Shown: positions 17,559 through 25,398, numbered from the stretch's first letter. The stretch is DNA of 29,048 bases from JBKBXU01 sp046313675 (GCA_046313675.1 JBKBXU010000013.1:1-29048), one strand, 5' to 3'. Numbers and translations are program-made. Notes: generated by a model from the sequence alone, not told the origin.

Positions 17559-20171
17559 ATGAATAAACTAAGGACGATACTATTAATTTTCCTTGCAATA
17601 ACAGCAATTGCATCTACTGATAGCTTTGCCCAAAAGAAGAAAGAAAAAAAATCCCGAAAAGAGAAAAGATTTAAAGCTTCTCTAAAGAAGAGTCTTCTTG
17701 CAACCGAAGCAGGTAATAAACATTTTGAAAACATGGATTATTACCTGGCTGCCAAAGAATACTCAAAGGCATATAAGTTCAATGAGTCAAATGGCTATGC
17801 CCTGAACAGACTTGCAGAATCCTACATGAAGCATTTTGATTATGAAAATGCAGAAAAATATTATGGAATAGCGACAGAAACCACTCTAAGCAATTACCCT
17901 CTTGCCCGATATTGGTATGCCCTCATGCTAAAAGGAAATGGGAAATACGTAGAAGCGCAAGAACAATTCGAGAAATTCAGAAAGGAATACAAGTCTTATA
18001 CACTCGAAGCAGAGGTTTATAAAGAAAAAGCAAAGCAGGAAGCAATGGGTTGCGAACTTGCCTTGGATGAAATGAGCAAACCTCAGCGGGATTATGAATT
18101 TGAATTATTAAAGATGCCTGTAAATACCCCCTATTCTGAATATTCTCCTGTAATTTTTCAAAACGATTCCATCGTCGTAGTGACTTCATCCAGGGTTGAA
18201 AGTGGAGGAAAGCAATATGGAATGCTCGGAGGGGGATTCAGTAATGTTTTTCGATTCAAAAAAACTAATAAAGGTTGGGAAGCCATGGGAAATGAAGATG
18301 GCTTTGATATTGTAAATTCAAAATTTAATGAAAGCGGAGGAAGCTTTAACAGAGACTTTACAAAATTTTACTTTACAAGATGTGATGAAAAGGTAATAGT
18401 TGACAATTACGAAGATTATAATTGCGCTATTTACCTTTCTCGCTTTATTGATGGAAAATGGACGAAAGCAGAAAAATTAAACGAAAATATCAACATGAAG
18501 GGGCAATGGAATGCCCAACCTTCAGTAGCCCCGGATGGTGATATTCTATTTTTTGTTTCTAAAAGGCCGGGCGGCTTAGGTATGCATGACATATGGTACA
18601 GCACATCTACAGGCAATGAAGACTGGGGACCCGCTCAGAATATGGGTGACCATGTAAACACCATGTTTATTGATATGTCCCCAAGGTATTACCCTCATGA
18701 AAAGGTATTATTTTTCTCTTCCAATGGCCATAAAGGTTTTGGTGGCTTGGATATATTCAAAATAAGAGAAGAAAATTTTTATGATACCACTGATGCAAAA
18801 GTTATAAATATAGGACTTCCTTTTAATTCTAACAGAGATGATTTTTACTTTGTAATGGGAGATAAAAAAGGATATATAGCCTCTAATAGAGATGGGGGAA
18901 TAGGTAATGACGACATCTATACCTTCAACCTTGAAAGTAAAGAAGCCCTGATGGCCTATGTTGAAGTGGATTCTATAGATACAGAAACAAAAAGCATTGC
19001 CATACTAGGAACTGTTTTAGGTTCTGAAGACAAAAAACCAGCTCCGGACATAGGGGTTTCTTTGACAGATGAATCCAGTGTTAAAATTAAAACAACCAGT
19101 ACGGATGATGAAGGAAAATTCCGTTTCGACAACCTCCCAACGGACAAAAACTATAAAGTGCTTTTAGACGACAACAGTCCAAAGCTCACAACGGAAATAA
19201 AGTATGTTGTAAAGGATTTACATGTTAATAAATCAAGCCAGGAAGCACGTAAGACTTTATTTGAAAATATTTACTTCGACTTTGACAGCCATCTTATACG
19301 TCCCGAAGCCAAAAAAACATTGGACGAATTAATTACTTTTTATAAAAAGCATCCTGAAATACAGATTGAGATGAATGCTAATACGGATGCTATTGGTTCC
19401 GGAGATTATAACAAAGCCCTGTCTGAGAAAAGAGGGAAAGCGGCTCGGGAATATTTAATAAGTAAAGGCATTCCTAAAAGTGCGATTGTAATAAATGCCT
19501 TAGGTATGGATAAACCTATTGCGACTAATGACAATCCTATTGGCCGACAGCTTAATCGCCGGGTAGAATTTTCTATAATTGGAGGTCCCGGCTATGAAGC
19601 AAAAACTATGGCCTATGTAATTGAACCTAAATCCACCATAGATAAGGTCGCCAAAAAGTTTAATATGACCGTGGAGGAGTTAAAAGAATTAAATGCTCTT
19701 CAGGATGATTATCTGAAATCCTATACCACCTTAAGAGTTCGAAGGACAGAAGATGCTGATTTAATAGCCCCTATAAGCATGAATGTAATCAGCAAAACGA
19801 CCCTGGAAAAGATTAGGCAAAAGTCTGAAACATTATCGAACGAACCTTCAGAAAATGTGTATGTGGTGGAGCCCAAAAACACCATGTTCTCTATTGCCCG
19901 TCTATATGGCTTAACTGTGGAAGAGCTACAGAAAATGAACTACCTTGAGACAACTTATTTAATCGTTGGACAACATTTAAGAGTAAAAACAGGAAATGTG
20001 CCTGAAGAGGCCATATTATCAGGGAAACTCCATTTGGTAGTGAAAGGCGAAAGCCTGGAATCCATAGCCCAAAAATATGGCTTGACTAAAGAAGAATTAG
20101 TTGAAATCAACGCCATGGAATTTTACCGCCTACAACCTAACATGGTGATTAGGGTAAAGAAGAAAAATTAA
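17559..20171 (+). CDS. PorE-like periplasmic protein: TPR, PD40 propeller, carboxypeptidase-regulatory domain, OmpA domain and three LysM modules
   Basis: I start it at the ATG at 17559 (MNKLRTILLIFLAITA), which gives a signal peptide ending at SFAQ. An earlier in-frame ATG at 17457 lies inside the preceding gene and would bury the signal. The mature protein (870 residues in all) has TPR helices at about 45-165, a propeller-like region with SSNGHKGFGGLDI and IASNRDGGIGNDDIY blocks to about 470, and a CarboxypepD_reg-like fold near 500-560. The OmpA peptidoglycan-binding domain at about 570-675 includes IYFDFDS, NTDAIGSGDYNKALSEKR and NRRVEF. Three LysM modules follow (YVIEPKST..., YVVEPKNTMFSIARLYGLTV, HLVVKGESLESIAQKYGLTK). 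It likely ties the type IX apparatus or a PorP-type barrel to peptidoglycan. Confidence 0.9.
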   Translation: MNKLRTILLIFLAITAIASTDSFAQKKKEKKSRKEKRFKASLKKSLLATEAGNKHFENMDYYLAAKEYSKAYKFNESNGYALNRLAESYMKHFDYENAEKYYGIATETTLSNYPLARYWYALMLKGNGKYVEAQEQFEKFRKEYKSYTLEAEVYKEKAKQEAMGCELALDEMSKPQRDYEFELLKMPVNTPYSEYSPVIFQNDSIVVVTSSRVESGGKQYGMLGGGFSNVFRFKKTNKGWEAMGNEDGFDIVNSKFNESGGSFNRDFTKFYFTRCDEKVIVDNYEDYNCAIYLSRFIDGKWTKAEKLNENINMKGQWNAQPSVAPDGDILFFVSKRPGGLGMHDIWYSTSTGNEDWGPAQNMGDHVNTMFIDMSPRYYPHEKVLFFSSNGHKGFGGLDIFKIREENFYDTTDAKVINIGLPFNSNRDDFYFVMGDKKGYIASNRDGGIGNDDIYTFNLESKEALMAYVEVDSIDTETKSIAILGTVLGSEDKKPAPDIGVSLTDESSVKIKTTSTDDEGKFRFDNLPTDKNYKVLLDDNSPKLTTEIKYVVKDLHVNKSSQEARKTLFENIYFDFDSHLIRPEAKKTLDELITFYKKHPEIQIEMNANTDAIGSGDYNKALSEKRGKAAREYLISKGIPKSAIVINALGMDKPIATNDNPIGRQLNRRVEFSIIGGPGYEAKTMAYVIEPKSTIDKVAKKFNMTVEELKELNALQDDYLKSYTTLRVRRTEDADLIAPISMNVISKTTLEKIRQKSETLSNEPSENVYVVEPKNTMFSIARLYGLTVEELQKMNYLETTYLIVGQHLRVKTGNVPEEAILSGKLHLVVKGESLESIAQKYGLTKEELVEINAMEFYRLQPNMVIRVKKKN

Positions 20172-20179
20172 ATTAGTGC

Positions 20180-20740
20180 TTAAAAATTCTTTAGCCTTGC
20201 CACCTTCAAAATCCCGGCTACACTCATAGAGTCTGTAATTTTATTTTCCATGACCATTTCCAGTGCTTCTGTCAGATGTACTTTTTTTATTTGAAGCTGT
20301 TCGGTTTCTTCAAATTCCGTTTCTCCTTCCGTCAAATCTTCTGCCATAAAAATAAACCCCTCTTCATTCGTTACAGAATTTGATGTATGAAAGCGTTGGA
20401 TCAAGGTCCATTCTTTTGCAGAAAACCCCGTCTCTTCTTTTAATTCCCTCTTTGCTGATTCCAATGGATCCAGGCCTATGGGGCCACCACCTTCCGGGAT
20501 CTCCCATGAATACTCTTTTAAAGGATATCGATACTGCCCTATTAAATAGATATACCCATCTTTATCCACAGGAACAATACCAATGGCTTTATTTTTGAAT
20601 TCTACTACGCCATATATACCTTTACCTCCATTGGGATTCAATACCTGGTCTTCTCTCACAGAGATCCAGGGGTTTTCATAAATGTCTTTACTGGAAAGGG
20701 TAGTCCAGGGATTGTGCTTTTCATCTATCATAATTACCAT
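20180..20740 (-). CDS. Nudix hydrolase, ADP-ribose pyrophosphatase type
   Basis: The 186-residue protein has a complete Nudix box, GGPIGLDPLESAKRELKEET followed by GF, matching Gx5Ex7REUxEExGU. The upstream block IGQYRYPLKEYSWEIPEGG is typical of ADP-sugar pyrophosphatases, which cleave ADP-ribose to AMP and ribose-5-phosphate with Mg2+. A second ATG at 20731 (MIDEKHNPW) is an equally good start. It converges on the OmpA-LysM gene with an 8-base gap and diverges from rnhB over 131 AT-rich bases that must hold both promoters. The exact substrate is inferred from family resemblance. Confidence 0.92.
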   Translation of the reverse strand: MVIMIDEKHNPWTTLSSKDIYENPWISVREDQVLNPNGGKGIYGVVEFKNKAIGIVPVDKDGYIYLIGQYRYPLKEYSWEIPEGGGPIGLDPLESAKRELKEETGFSAKEWTLIQRFHTSNSVTNEEGFIFMAEDLTEGETEFEETEQLQIKKVHLTEALEMVMENKITDSMSVAGILKVARLKNF

Positions 20741-20871
20741 ATTACTTAATGAACCTAATTATTAAGTGAAAAGTTGCCATTATTTTGAACATAAAAAAAC
20801 AAAAACAATAAATTTTAATTGGGATTTACCGTAATAAATAGATATTTTTATAAGAATAAGCTAAGGTCAAA

Positions 20872-21471
20872 ATGCTAAAATCCTGTCATACTAAAGGTTT
20901 TTTGGAGGCCGGTTTGGACGAGGCCGGAAGAGGTTGCCTTGCAGGACCTGTGGTAGCGGCCTATGTTATTTTGCCGGAGGATTATTCCCATCCCAAACTG
21001 AACGATTCCAAACAGCTCTCAAAAAAACAAAGGGAAATGATCAGGGAAGACATTATAAGGGATGCCATAGAATGGAGTATCGGAGAAGTCCCCTGTGAAG
21101 TAATCGATCAAATTAATATTTTACAAGCGTCTTTCTTAGCTATGCATCAAGCGTTGGAAAACCTGAAGAAAAAACCTGATTTATTGCTGATAGATGGTAA
21201 CCGCTTTAAGCCTTATAAAAACTTCCATCACCTGTGTATTGTCGAAGGAGATTCGAAATACCTTAGCATTGCTGCTGCATCTGTATTAGCAAAGACCCAT
21301 AGAGATGATCTGATGTTAAAACTGGCACAAGAGCATCCATCCTATGGATGGACTACCAACATGGGATATGCCACAAAACAACACATTAATGCAATCCGTG
21401 AGCATGGAATCACACCCTTTCATAGAAGATCATTTACGTTATTTTCAACCCAACTTGATTTGTTTGAATAG
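20872..21471 (+). CDS. rnhB: Ribonuclease HII
   Basis: This enzyme cuts the RNA strand of RNA-DNA hybrids and removes single ribonucleotides misincorporated in DNA. The 199-residue protein has the signature GLDEAGRGCLAGPVVAA (Asp16, Glu17), then LLIDGNRF and the metal-ligand Asp in AKTHRDDLM, all in family order. GDSKYLSIAAASVLAK is the conserved helix. The length is normal. It is the first gene of a plus-strand run rnhB-gcvT-comB. Confidence 0.95.
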   Translation: MLKSCHTKGFLEAGLDEAGRGCLAGPVVAAYVILPEDYSHPKLNDSKQLSKKQREMIREDIIRDAIEWSIGEVPCEVIDQINILQASFLAMHQALENLKKKPDLLLIDGNRFKPYKNFHHLCIVEGDSKYLSIAAASVLAKTHRDDLMLKLAQEHPSYGWTTNMGYATKQHINAIREHGITPFHRRSFTLFSTQLDLFE

Positions 21472-21533
21472 ATAATTATACAGGCCTTTTTTTTATTCAG
21501 ACATTATTTCATACTTTTATAATAATTTCGAGA

Positions 21534-22637
21534 ATGGAACAAACTCAAACAGACATAAAACATATACAGCTAAACGACCTGCACAAAGCATCAGGAGCTA
21601 AAATGGTGCCATTTGCAGGATTTTTAATGCCTGTAAAGTACTCTTCTGAACTTGAAGAGCATAACGCTGTAAGAAATAAGGTAGGAATATTTGATGTTTC
21701 CCATATGGGTGAATTCTTTGTAAAAGGTTTTGGTGCATTGGACTTTATTCAGAGAACCACTTCGAATGATGCCTCTAAATTAAGCATTGGGAAAGTTCAA
21801 TATTCTACACTAACCAACGATTCAGGTGGAATAATTGATGATTTGCTGGTATACAAAATCCAGGAGGATGAGTACATGCTCGTAGTAAATGCCGGCAACA
21901 TTGAAAAAGACTTTCAATGGTTAAGCCGCCAGCCAATTCATGAAGCAAAACTCAGCAATCACTCTGACTACATTTCACTATTTGCATTACAAGGACCTTT
22001 TGCTAGTGAACTATTACAAAAGATCACAAAAACAGACCTGAAAAGCATGTCTTACTATTCCTTTCAAACTGGAGAAGTTGGAGGGATCGCTAATGTCATA
22101 GTTTCAGCAACAGGTTATACCGGAGCCGGTGGTTTTGAATTATATGTAAAAAATGAACATGCGGAAGATCTTTGGAAAAAAATTATTGCCGCAGGAAATG
22201 AGTTTGATTTAAAACCTTGTGGCCTGGGAGCAAGAGACACATTACGACTTGAGATGGGTTATTGTCTCTATGGGAATGACATAAACGAAGAAACGACCCC
22301 CCTTGAAGCAGGCTTAGGCTGGATTACAAAATTCTCCAAGGATTTTATTGGAAAAACACCTCTTTTAAAACAAAAAGAAGAGGGCGTAAAAAGAAAATTA
22401 GTCGGATTCAAAATGACTGAGCGAGGGATACCCCGGGGAGGATATGAATTATTAAACACATCCGGCACCTCTATTGGTCAGGTTACATCAGGCACACAAT
22501 CGCCATCTTTAGGAATAGGTATTGGCATGGGTTATGTAACAAGCGAAAATGCTATACCTGGAAAAGAAATACTTGTACGTGTACGAAATAAAGATATTAA
22601 GGCTGAAGTAACTAAAATGCCTTTTTATAATAACTGA
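21534..22637 (+). CDS. gcvT: Glycine cleavage system T protein (aminomethyltransferase)
   Basis: This protein transfers the methylene group from aminomethyl-lipoyl H protein to tetrahydrofolate, releasing ammonia. It has 367 residues. The N-terminal GAKMVPFAGFLMPVKY, the catalytic region SGGIIDDLLVYK (Asp102/Asp103), GYTGAGGFELY and GARDTLRLEMGYCLYGNDI are all characteristic of true GcvT rather than YgfZ or sarcosine-oxidase relatives. The folate-barrel C-terminus ends in VTKMPFYNN. gcvH and gcvP are absent here. The comB start follows by 17 bases, so the two are probably co-transcribed. No glycine riboswitch fold was evident in the 62 bases upstream. Confidence 0.95.
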   Translation: MEQTQTDIKHIQLNDLHKASGAKMVPFAGFLMPVKYSSELEEHNAVRNKVGIFDVSHMGEFFVKGFGALDFIQRTTSNDASKLSIGKVQYSTLTNDSGGIIDDLLVYKIQEDEYMLVVNAGNIEKDFQWLSRQPIHEAKLSNHSDYISLFALQGPFASELLQKITKTDLKSMSYYSFQTGEVGGIANVIVSATGYTGAGGFELYVKNEHAEDLWKKIIAAGNEFDLKPCGLGARDTLRLEMGYCLYGNDINEETTPLEAGLGWITKFSKDFIGKTPLLKQKEEGVKRKLVGFKMTERGIPRGGYELLNTSGTSIGQVTSGTQSPSLGIGIGMGYVTSENAIPGKEILVRVRNKDIKAEVTKMPFYNN

Positions 22638-22654
22638 TTTTGAAAACAAAAAAC

Positions 22655-23413
22655 ATGAGAAATATTGATGTTTGCCTTACTCCCGAATTACTACACCTAT
22701 ACGAAGTAGAAGGAAAGGTGGTGGTTGTAGTAGATATTTTAAGAGCTACGTCTTGTATGACTACCGCTATTGCCCATGGAGTAGAAAAAATTATTCCTGT
22801 AGCAACACTGGAAGAGTGTGAAAGATACAAATGCAAGGGATATTTAACGGCTGCCGAAAGAGATGGAATGAAAGCAGACGGATTTGACCTTGGGAATTCT
22901 CCCTTCAGCTATATGGAAAACAGCATAGCAGGTAAAACGTTGGTTGTTACCACAACAAATGGTACACTGGCAATCACAAAGTCAGAAAAAGCTGCGCAGA
23001 TAATTGCAGGATCTTTTCTAAATCTTTCTGCCGTAGTTAACTATTTATTGGAGCAACCTAACGATGTATTGATACTTTGTGCAGGCTGGAAAGGTAAAGT
23101 AAATTTGGAAGACACGCTATTTGCCGGAGCTGTGGTTGAGGCGCTGGAAAAGACATTCTTTTCCCACAATGATGCAGCAATGGCAGCATTAACCTTGTAT
23201 AAGGTGGCCAAAAAGAACATCGGAGCCTACTTAGAAAACAGTTCACACGCCAGAAGGCTCAGAAATCTGAATATTAAGAAAGATATAGAGTTTTGCTTAA
23301 AGCAAAATGTGTATAATGTGGTGCCTATTATGAAGAATGGTGCTCTGGTCAGCTTAAATATAATGGAAACAATCCCTGCTTTAGTTGAAGTAAGTAACAA
23401 CGGAAAGTTTTAA
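22655..23413 (+). CDS. comB: 2-phosphosulfolactate phosphatase family protein
   Basis: I start at ATG 22655 (MRNIDVCLTPELLHLYEVEG), giving 252 residues. A TTG at 22640 is in frame but lacks support. Family blocks are VVVVDILRATSCMTTAIAHG, LTAAERDGMKADGFDLGNSP and TTTNGTLAI, matching the ComB fold that releases phosphate from 2-phosphosulfolactate, first described for coenzyme M synthesis. Coenzyme M is not expected in this group; sulfolactate metabolism for sulfonolipids is one possible use (inference). The last 13 codons are copied 848 bases downstream as part of a 41-bp direct repeat. A strong hairpin terminator follows. Confidence 0.9.
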   Translation: MRNIDVCLTPELLHLYEVEGKVVVVVDILRATSCMTTAIAHGVEKIIPVATLEECERYKCKGYLTAAERDGMKADGFDLGNSPFSYMENSIAGKTLVVTTTNGTLAITKSEKAAQIIAGSFLNLSAVVNYLLEQPNDVLILCAGWKGKVNLEDTLFAGAVVEALEKTFFSHNDAAMAALTLYKVAKKNIGAYLENSSHARRLRNLNIKKDIEFCLKQNVYNVVPIMKNGALVSLNIMETIPALVEVSNNGKF

Positions 23414-23414
23414 A
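23374..23414 (+). repeat. 41-bp direct repeat, copy 1 (3' end of comB)
   Basis: The 41 bases beginning CCCTGCTTTAGTTGAAG and ending GGAAAGTTTTAAA are identical to 24222-24262. This copy encodes the C-terminus of ComB (ALVEVSNNGKF) and its stop codon, so it is the ancestral copy. Confidence 0.95.
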
Positions 23415-23430
23415 GACTAAATGAACTAAC

Positions 23431-23459
23431 AAAAAAGCTGCTCCTAAAGCAGCTTTTTT
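23431..23459. terminator. Bidirectional rho-independent terminator
   Basis: A perfect 12-bp stem (aaaaaagctgct / agcagctttttt) has a 5-base loop. A-tracts on one side and T-tracts on the other allow it to end both comB (plus) and the convergent lipoprotein gene (minus). Confidence 0.93.
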
Positions 23460-23529
23460 GCTAAAATCCGTGATTATCTGCTTTCCAACCACATATTCTC
23501 CTGATTTTAAAACCTCCATAAAAGGTTAA

Positions 23530-24129
23530 TTACCCAGGATACAATTGTCCCCACCTGATGGGTGCACTTGTAGCTCTTGCAACCGACCCATTATCTTTTT
23601 TGATCTCTACCATAAACCTATATGCCCGTTCTGGAGCCACTGGTTTTACTTTAGTAGTAATGATTACCATTTGCCTATCTATATTATAAAAATAAAAACC
23701 GACATCATCAATAGGTACAGTGTGATATTCTCCTGTCTGGCTATCTTGGTACTGTACAACTTCAAATAAAGACGTAAGAGGCTGGCTAGCTGGCACAGAA
23801 GGATCATAAATTGAATCAGCATAAATATTAACTGCAGTAATTTTATATTTAGCACCTTTGTGGCCCTCCTCTTTACAGGAACAAGCATATGTGGAATTAA
23901 TAACCCCCCATTCCACATTACATGGTGTTGAATAATTTAAATAATAAATAGAATCAGCAGTAACATCAAAAGATATTTGTGGGGATAGGATTTCACTGGG
24001 TTTAATGCGCAATGCTTTATATTCCTGATACTGGAATAACGGTTGTTTACATCTGCAACATGCCTGTAGAAAAATAACGCTATAGTATATTGCTAATACC
24101 ACAGCAATTTTTTTTAGATTAATATTCAT
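23530..24129 (-). CDS. Small predicted lipoprotein, family not recognised
   Basis: The 199-residue protein starts at ATG 24129 (MNINLKKIAVVLAIYYSVIF); a TTG two codons upstream is less likely. The signal sequence ends in a lipobox LQAC, followed by CRCK. The Cys is expected to be lipidated and, with Arg/Lys after it, may be retained or surface-exported in Bacteroidota; this is not resolvable here. The mature part is predicted to be mostly beta, with a cysteine pair in YACSC and blocks such as VGFYFYNIDRQMVIITTKV and APERAYRFMVEIKK. I see no catalytic motif. Similar small lipoproteins with a CC-rich start occur as DUF families in Bacteroidota. It lies alone between the comB terminator and the second copy of the 41-bp repeat. 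Confidence 0.8.
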   Translation of the reverse strand: MNINLKKIAVVLAIYYSVIFLQACCRCKQPLFQYQEYKALRIKPSEILSPQISFDVTADSIYYLNYSTPCNVEWGVINSTYACSCKEEGHKGAKYKITAVNIYADSIYDPSVPASQPLTSLFEVVQYQDSQTGEYHTVPIDDVGFYFYNIDRQMVIITTKVKPVAPERAYRFMVEIKKDNGSVARATSAPIRWGQLYPG

Positions 24130-24221
24130 AGCCAAAAATATTTTTTTAAAATTAAGAAATCAGTATGAACTTTTTAACAGATAGGTGTAGTAGCCAATTA
24201 GCTTTCAGTTTAAGTAGCTCC

Positions 24222-24262
24222 CCCTGCTTTAGTTGAAGTAAGTAACAACGGAAAGTTTTAAA
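24222..24262 (+). repeat. 41-bp direct repeat, copy 2 (orphan comB tail)
   Basis: This is an exact copy of 23374-23414 with no comB body in front of it. It lies in the 311-base gap (24130-24440) between the lipoprotein start and the degraded sorting-domain gene. Apart from this copy and the hairpin at 24320-24350, that gap holds only AT-rich sequence. Confidence 0.95.
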
Positions 24263-24319
24263 AGCCCATTAAGATAGTTATTATATTAGCCGAACCATTC
24301 CAAATAAATATAAATATAA

Positions 24320-24350
24320 AAAACCGGAAAGCATAATGTCTTCCGGTTTT
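24320..24350. terminator. Hairpin terminator
   Basis: A 10-bp perfect stem (aaaaccggaa / ttccggtttt) with an 11-base loop is bordered by A/T runs on both sides. On the minus strand it lies about 90 bases past the end of the sorting-domain pseudogene, and was presumably its terminator. Confidence 0.8.
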
Positions 24351-24440
24351 CTTGTTTTATCTCAATACTCAAATCCAATTGCCGATTACTTTATTTTACA
24401 CGGACTCACTATGTAAGTCAAGAGTTGAAATCCATGACTT

Positions 24441-25056
24441 TTAAAACTTTAATATCTTAAAATTCTCAAGTCCATCTTTTGTCTGGAATTTTAGCAAATA
24501 CATTCCTACTGGCCACTCATGTGTTTGTATGGAATCAGCACTTTTTGCAGAGGAATAAATTATTTGCCCCTTCATGTCAATAATCACTAAGTGTTCATAA
24601 TCCTTACGAAGAAAAAGTAGATCCTGCACCGGATTAGGATAGAAAAAATCACCGGATATTAACATATTGGACAAACTATTTACCGTCCTTTCGACAGTAA
24701 AGGAGATTCCACGGCACCTACATCTATAGCATTGCCAAATATGCGCTGAGTACCGTACAGATCTGTAACATATTCGAATCCAGATCCGGCAACAGGCCAT
24801 AATCCACCATGGAGGAAGTAGAATATGGTGTAAAATTTTCATCCAACTCAACTAAATATCCATTGTTTTGCAGCCAGTTTCCATCATTGGAAATATTTTG
24901 TCTACCCTCTACTACTCCTTTATTACCAGGGAAAAATATAGAAGTGCTTCCGTTATCCCAAATAAGATTATTGGCGAAATAAGTGCTAACAGAATCTCCT
25001 ATCCAAAGAGCCCCTGCTATGCGTAGCTTGTGTTTTTTTAAGAAAAGTTTTTTCAG
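24441..25056 (-). pseudogene. Remnant of a secreted beta-helix protein with type IX C-terminal sorting domain
   Basis: Three reading frames on the minus strand must be joined to read this. The first (about 25056-24805) gives WIGDSVSTYFANNLIWDNGS and ISNDGNWLQNNGYLVELDEN. The second (about 24805-24700) gives GFEYVTDLYGTQRIFGNAID then VGAVES, the typical end of choice-of-anchor/parallel beta-helix proteins (normally DxxGxxRI...DIGAYE). The third (to 24441) gives GDFFYPNPVQDLLFLRKDY, GMYLLKFQT and FKILKF, a type A sorting domain recognised by type IX secretion. So at least two frameshifts have occurred, and the 5' part is lost where repeat-rich sequence begins near 25020. It was probably a surface or secreted protein. 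Sequencing errors could mimic one frameshift but not the missing 5' end. Confidence 0.78.
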
Positions 25057-25069
25057 ATATCAGCTACGG

Positions 25070-25123
25070 TTTTTATTTTTTTGTAGAGATGCGATTAATC
25101 GCGTCTCTACAAAAAAATAAAAA
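25070..25123. repeat. 54-bp palindromic hairpin element (GTAGAGA-type)
   Basis: The arms 25070-25096 and 25097-25123 are reverse complements over 27 bp with one T-G wobble and no loop. The core is gtagagatgcgatt / aatcgcgtctctac, flanked by T5AT7 and A7TA5 tracts. This resembles intergenic REP/MITE-like palindromes built on GTAGAGACGCGATT that I recall from other phyla, such as cyanobacteria. It could also act as a terminator. Confidence 0.88.
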
Positions 25124-25236
25124 CTACGAAAAAGCATGTTCATCCTTTTTTTATAAAAATTTGCTTCGCCCTGCTTTGCTCAGCTTGCCGTAGCTTGTAG
25201 CTACAGCAACAATGATGATCAAGTTCCGATAACAGT

Positions 25237-25252
25237 GTTAAAAGCTTTTAAC
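25237..25252. repeat. 16-bp perfect palindrome at the edge of the 5S pseudogene
   Basis: The sequence gttaaaagcttttaac is its own reverse complement. Its right half continues into gcttttaacaaa, which also lies at 25565-25576 beside the intact 5S gene, so the homology to the rRNA region starts here. Confidence 0.7.
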
Positions 25253-25255
25253 AAA

Positions 25256-25274
25256 CCTGCCTCCCGTAGGGAGG
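25256..25274. repeat. 19-bp insertion in the 5S pseudogene, CCTGCCT type
   Basis: The segment cctgcctcccgtagggagg separates gcttttaacaaa from ttggcaacgactta, which are adjacent beside the intact 5S gene. It holds a hairpin with arms cctccc and gggagg around gta. Confidence 0.75.
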
Positions 25275-25288
25275 TTGGCAACGACTTA

Positions 25289-25310
25289 CCTGCCTGCCGC
25301 AAATAAGCAG
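25289..25310. repeat. 22-bp insertion in the 5S pseudogene, CCTGCCTGCCG type (half-palindrome)
   Basis: The segment cctgcctgccgcaaataag plus cag follows ttggcaacgactta in the pseudo-copy but is absent from the intact 5S. Its first eight bases are identical to the last eight bases of the window. Confidence 0.65.
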
Positions 25311-25318
25311 CACTCCCA

Positions 25319-25334
25319 TCCGCCGGCTGACGGA
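25319..25334. repeat. 16-bp palindrome in the 5S pseudogene, TCCGCC type
   Basis: The segment tccgccggctgacgga is an imperfect palindrome. It takes the place of ten bases (cattttattg) that the intact 5S has at 25599-25608, in the stem just before cagtacc. Confidence 0.75.
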
Positions 25335-25361
25335 CAGTACCATCAGCGCAATGGGGGCTTA

Positions 25362-25398
25362 TCCGCCGGTGGGCGAACAGGTTCCACCAGCTGGCGGA
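25362..25398. repeat. 37-bp hairpin in the 5S pseudogene, TCCGCC...GGCGGA type
   Basis: The left arm tccgccggtgg and right arm ccaccagctggcgga pair with a small bulge around the loop gcgaacaggtt. The intact 5S has about ten unrelated bases at this point (25635-25644). Confidence 0.75.

Noticed and set aside
21472..21533. Glycine riboswitch or terminator before gcvT
   Set aside because: Only 62 AT-rich bases are available and no aptamer-like conserved blocks or convincing stem are seen.
23415..24221. Lipoprotein region as a classic insertion sequence with target duplication
   Set aside because: There is no transposase and no terminal inverted repeats. The 41-bp flank is much longer than normal target duplications and contains the coding end of comB.
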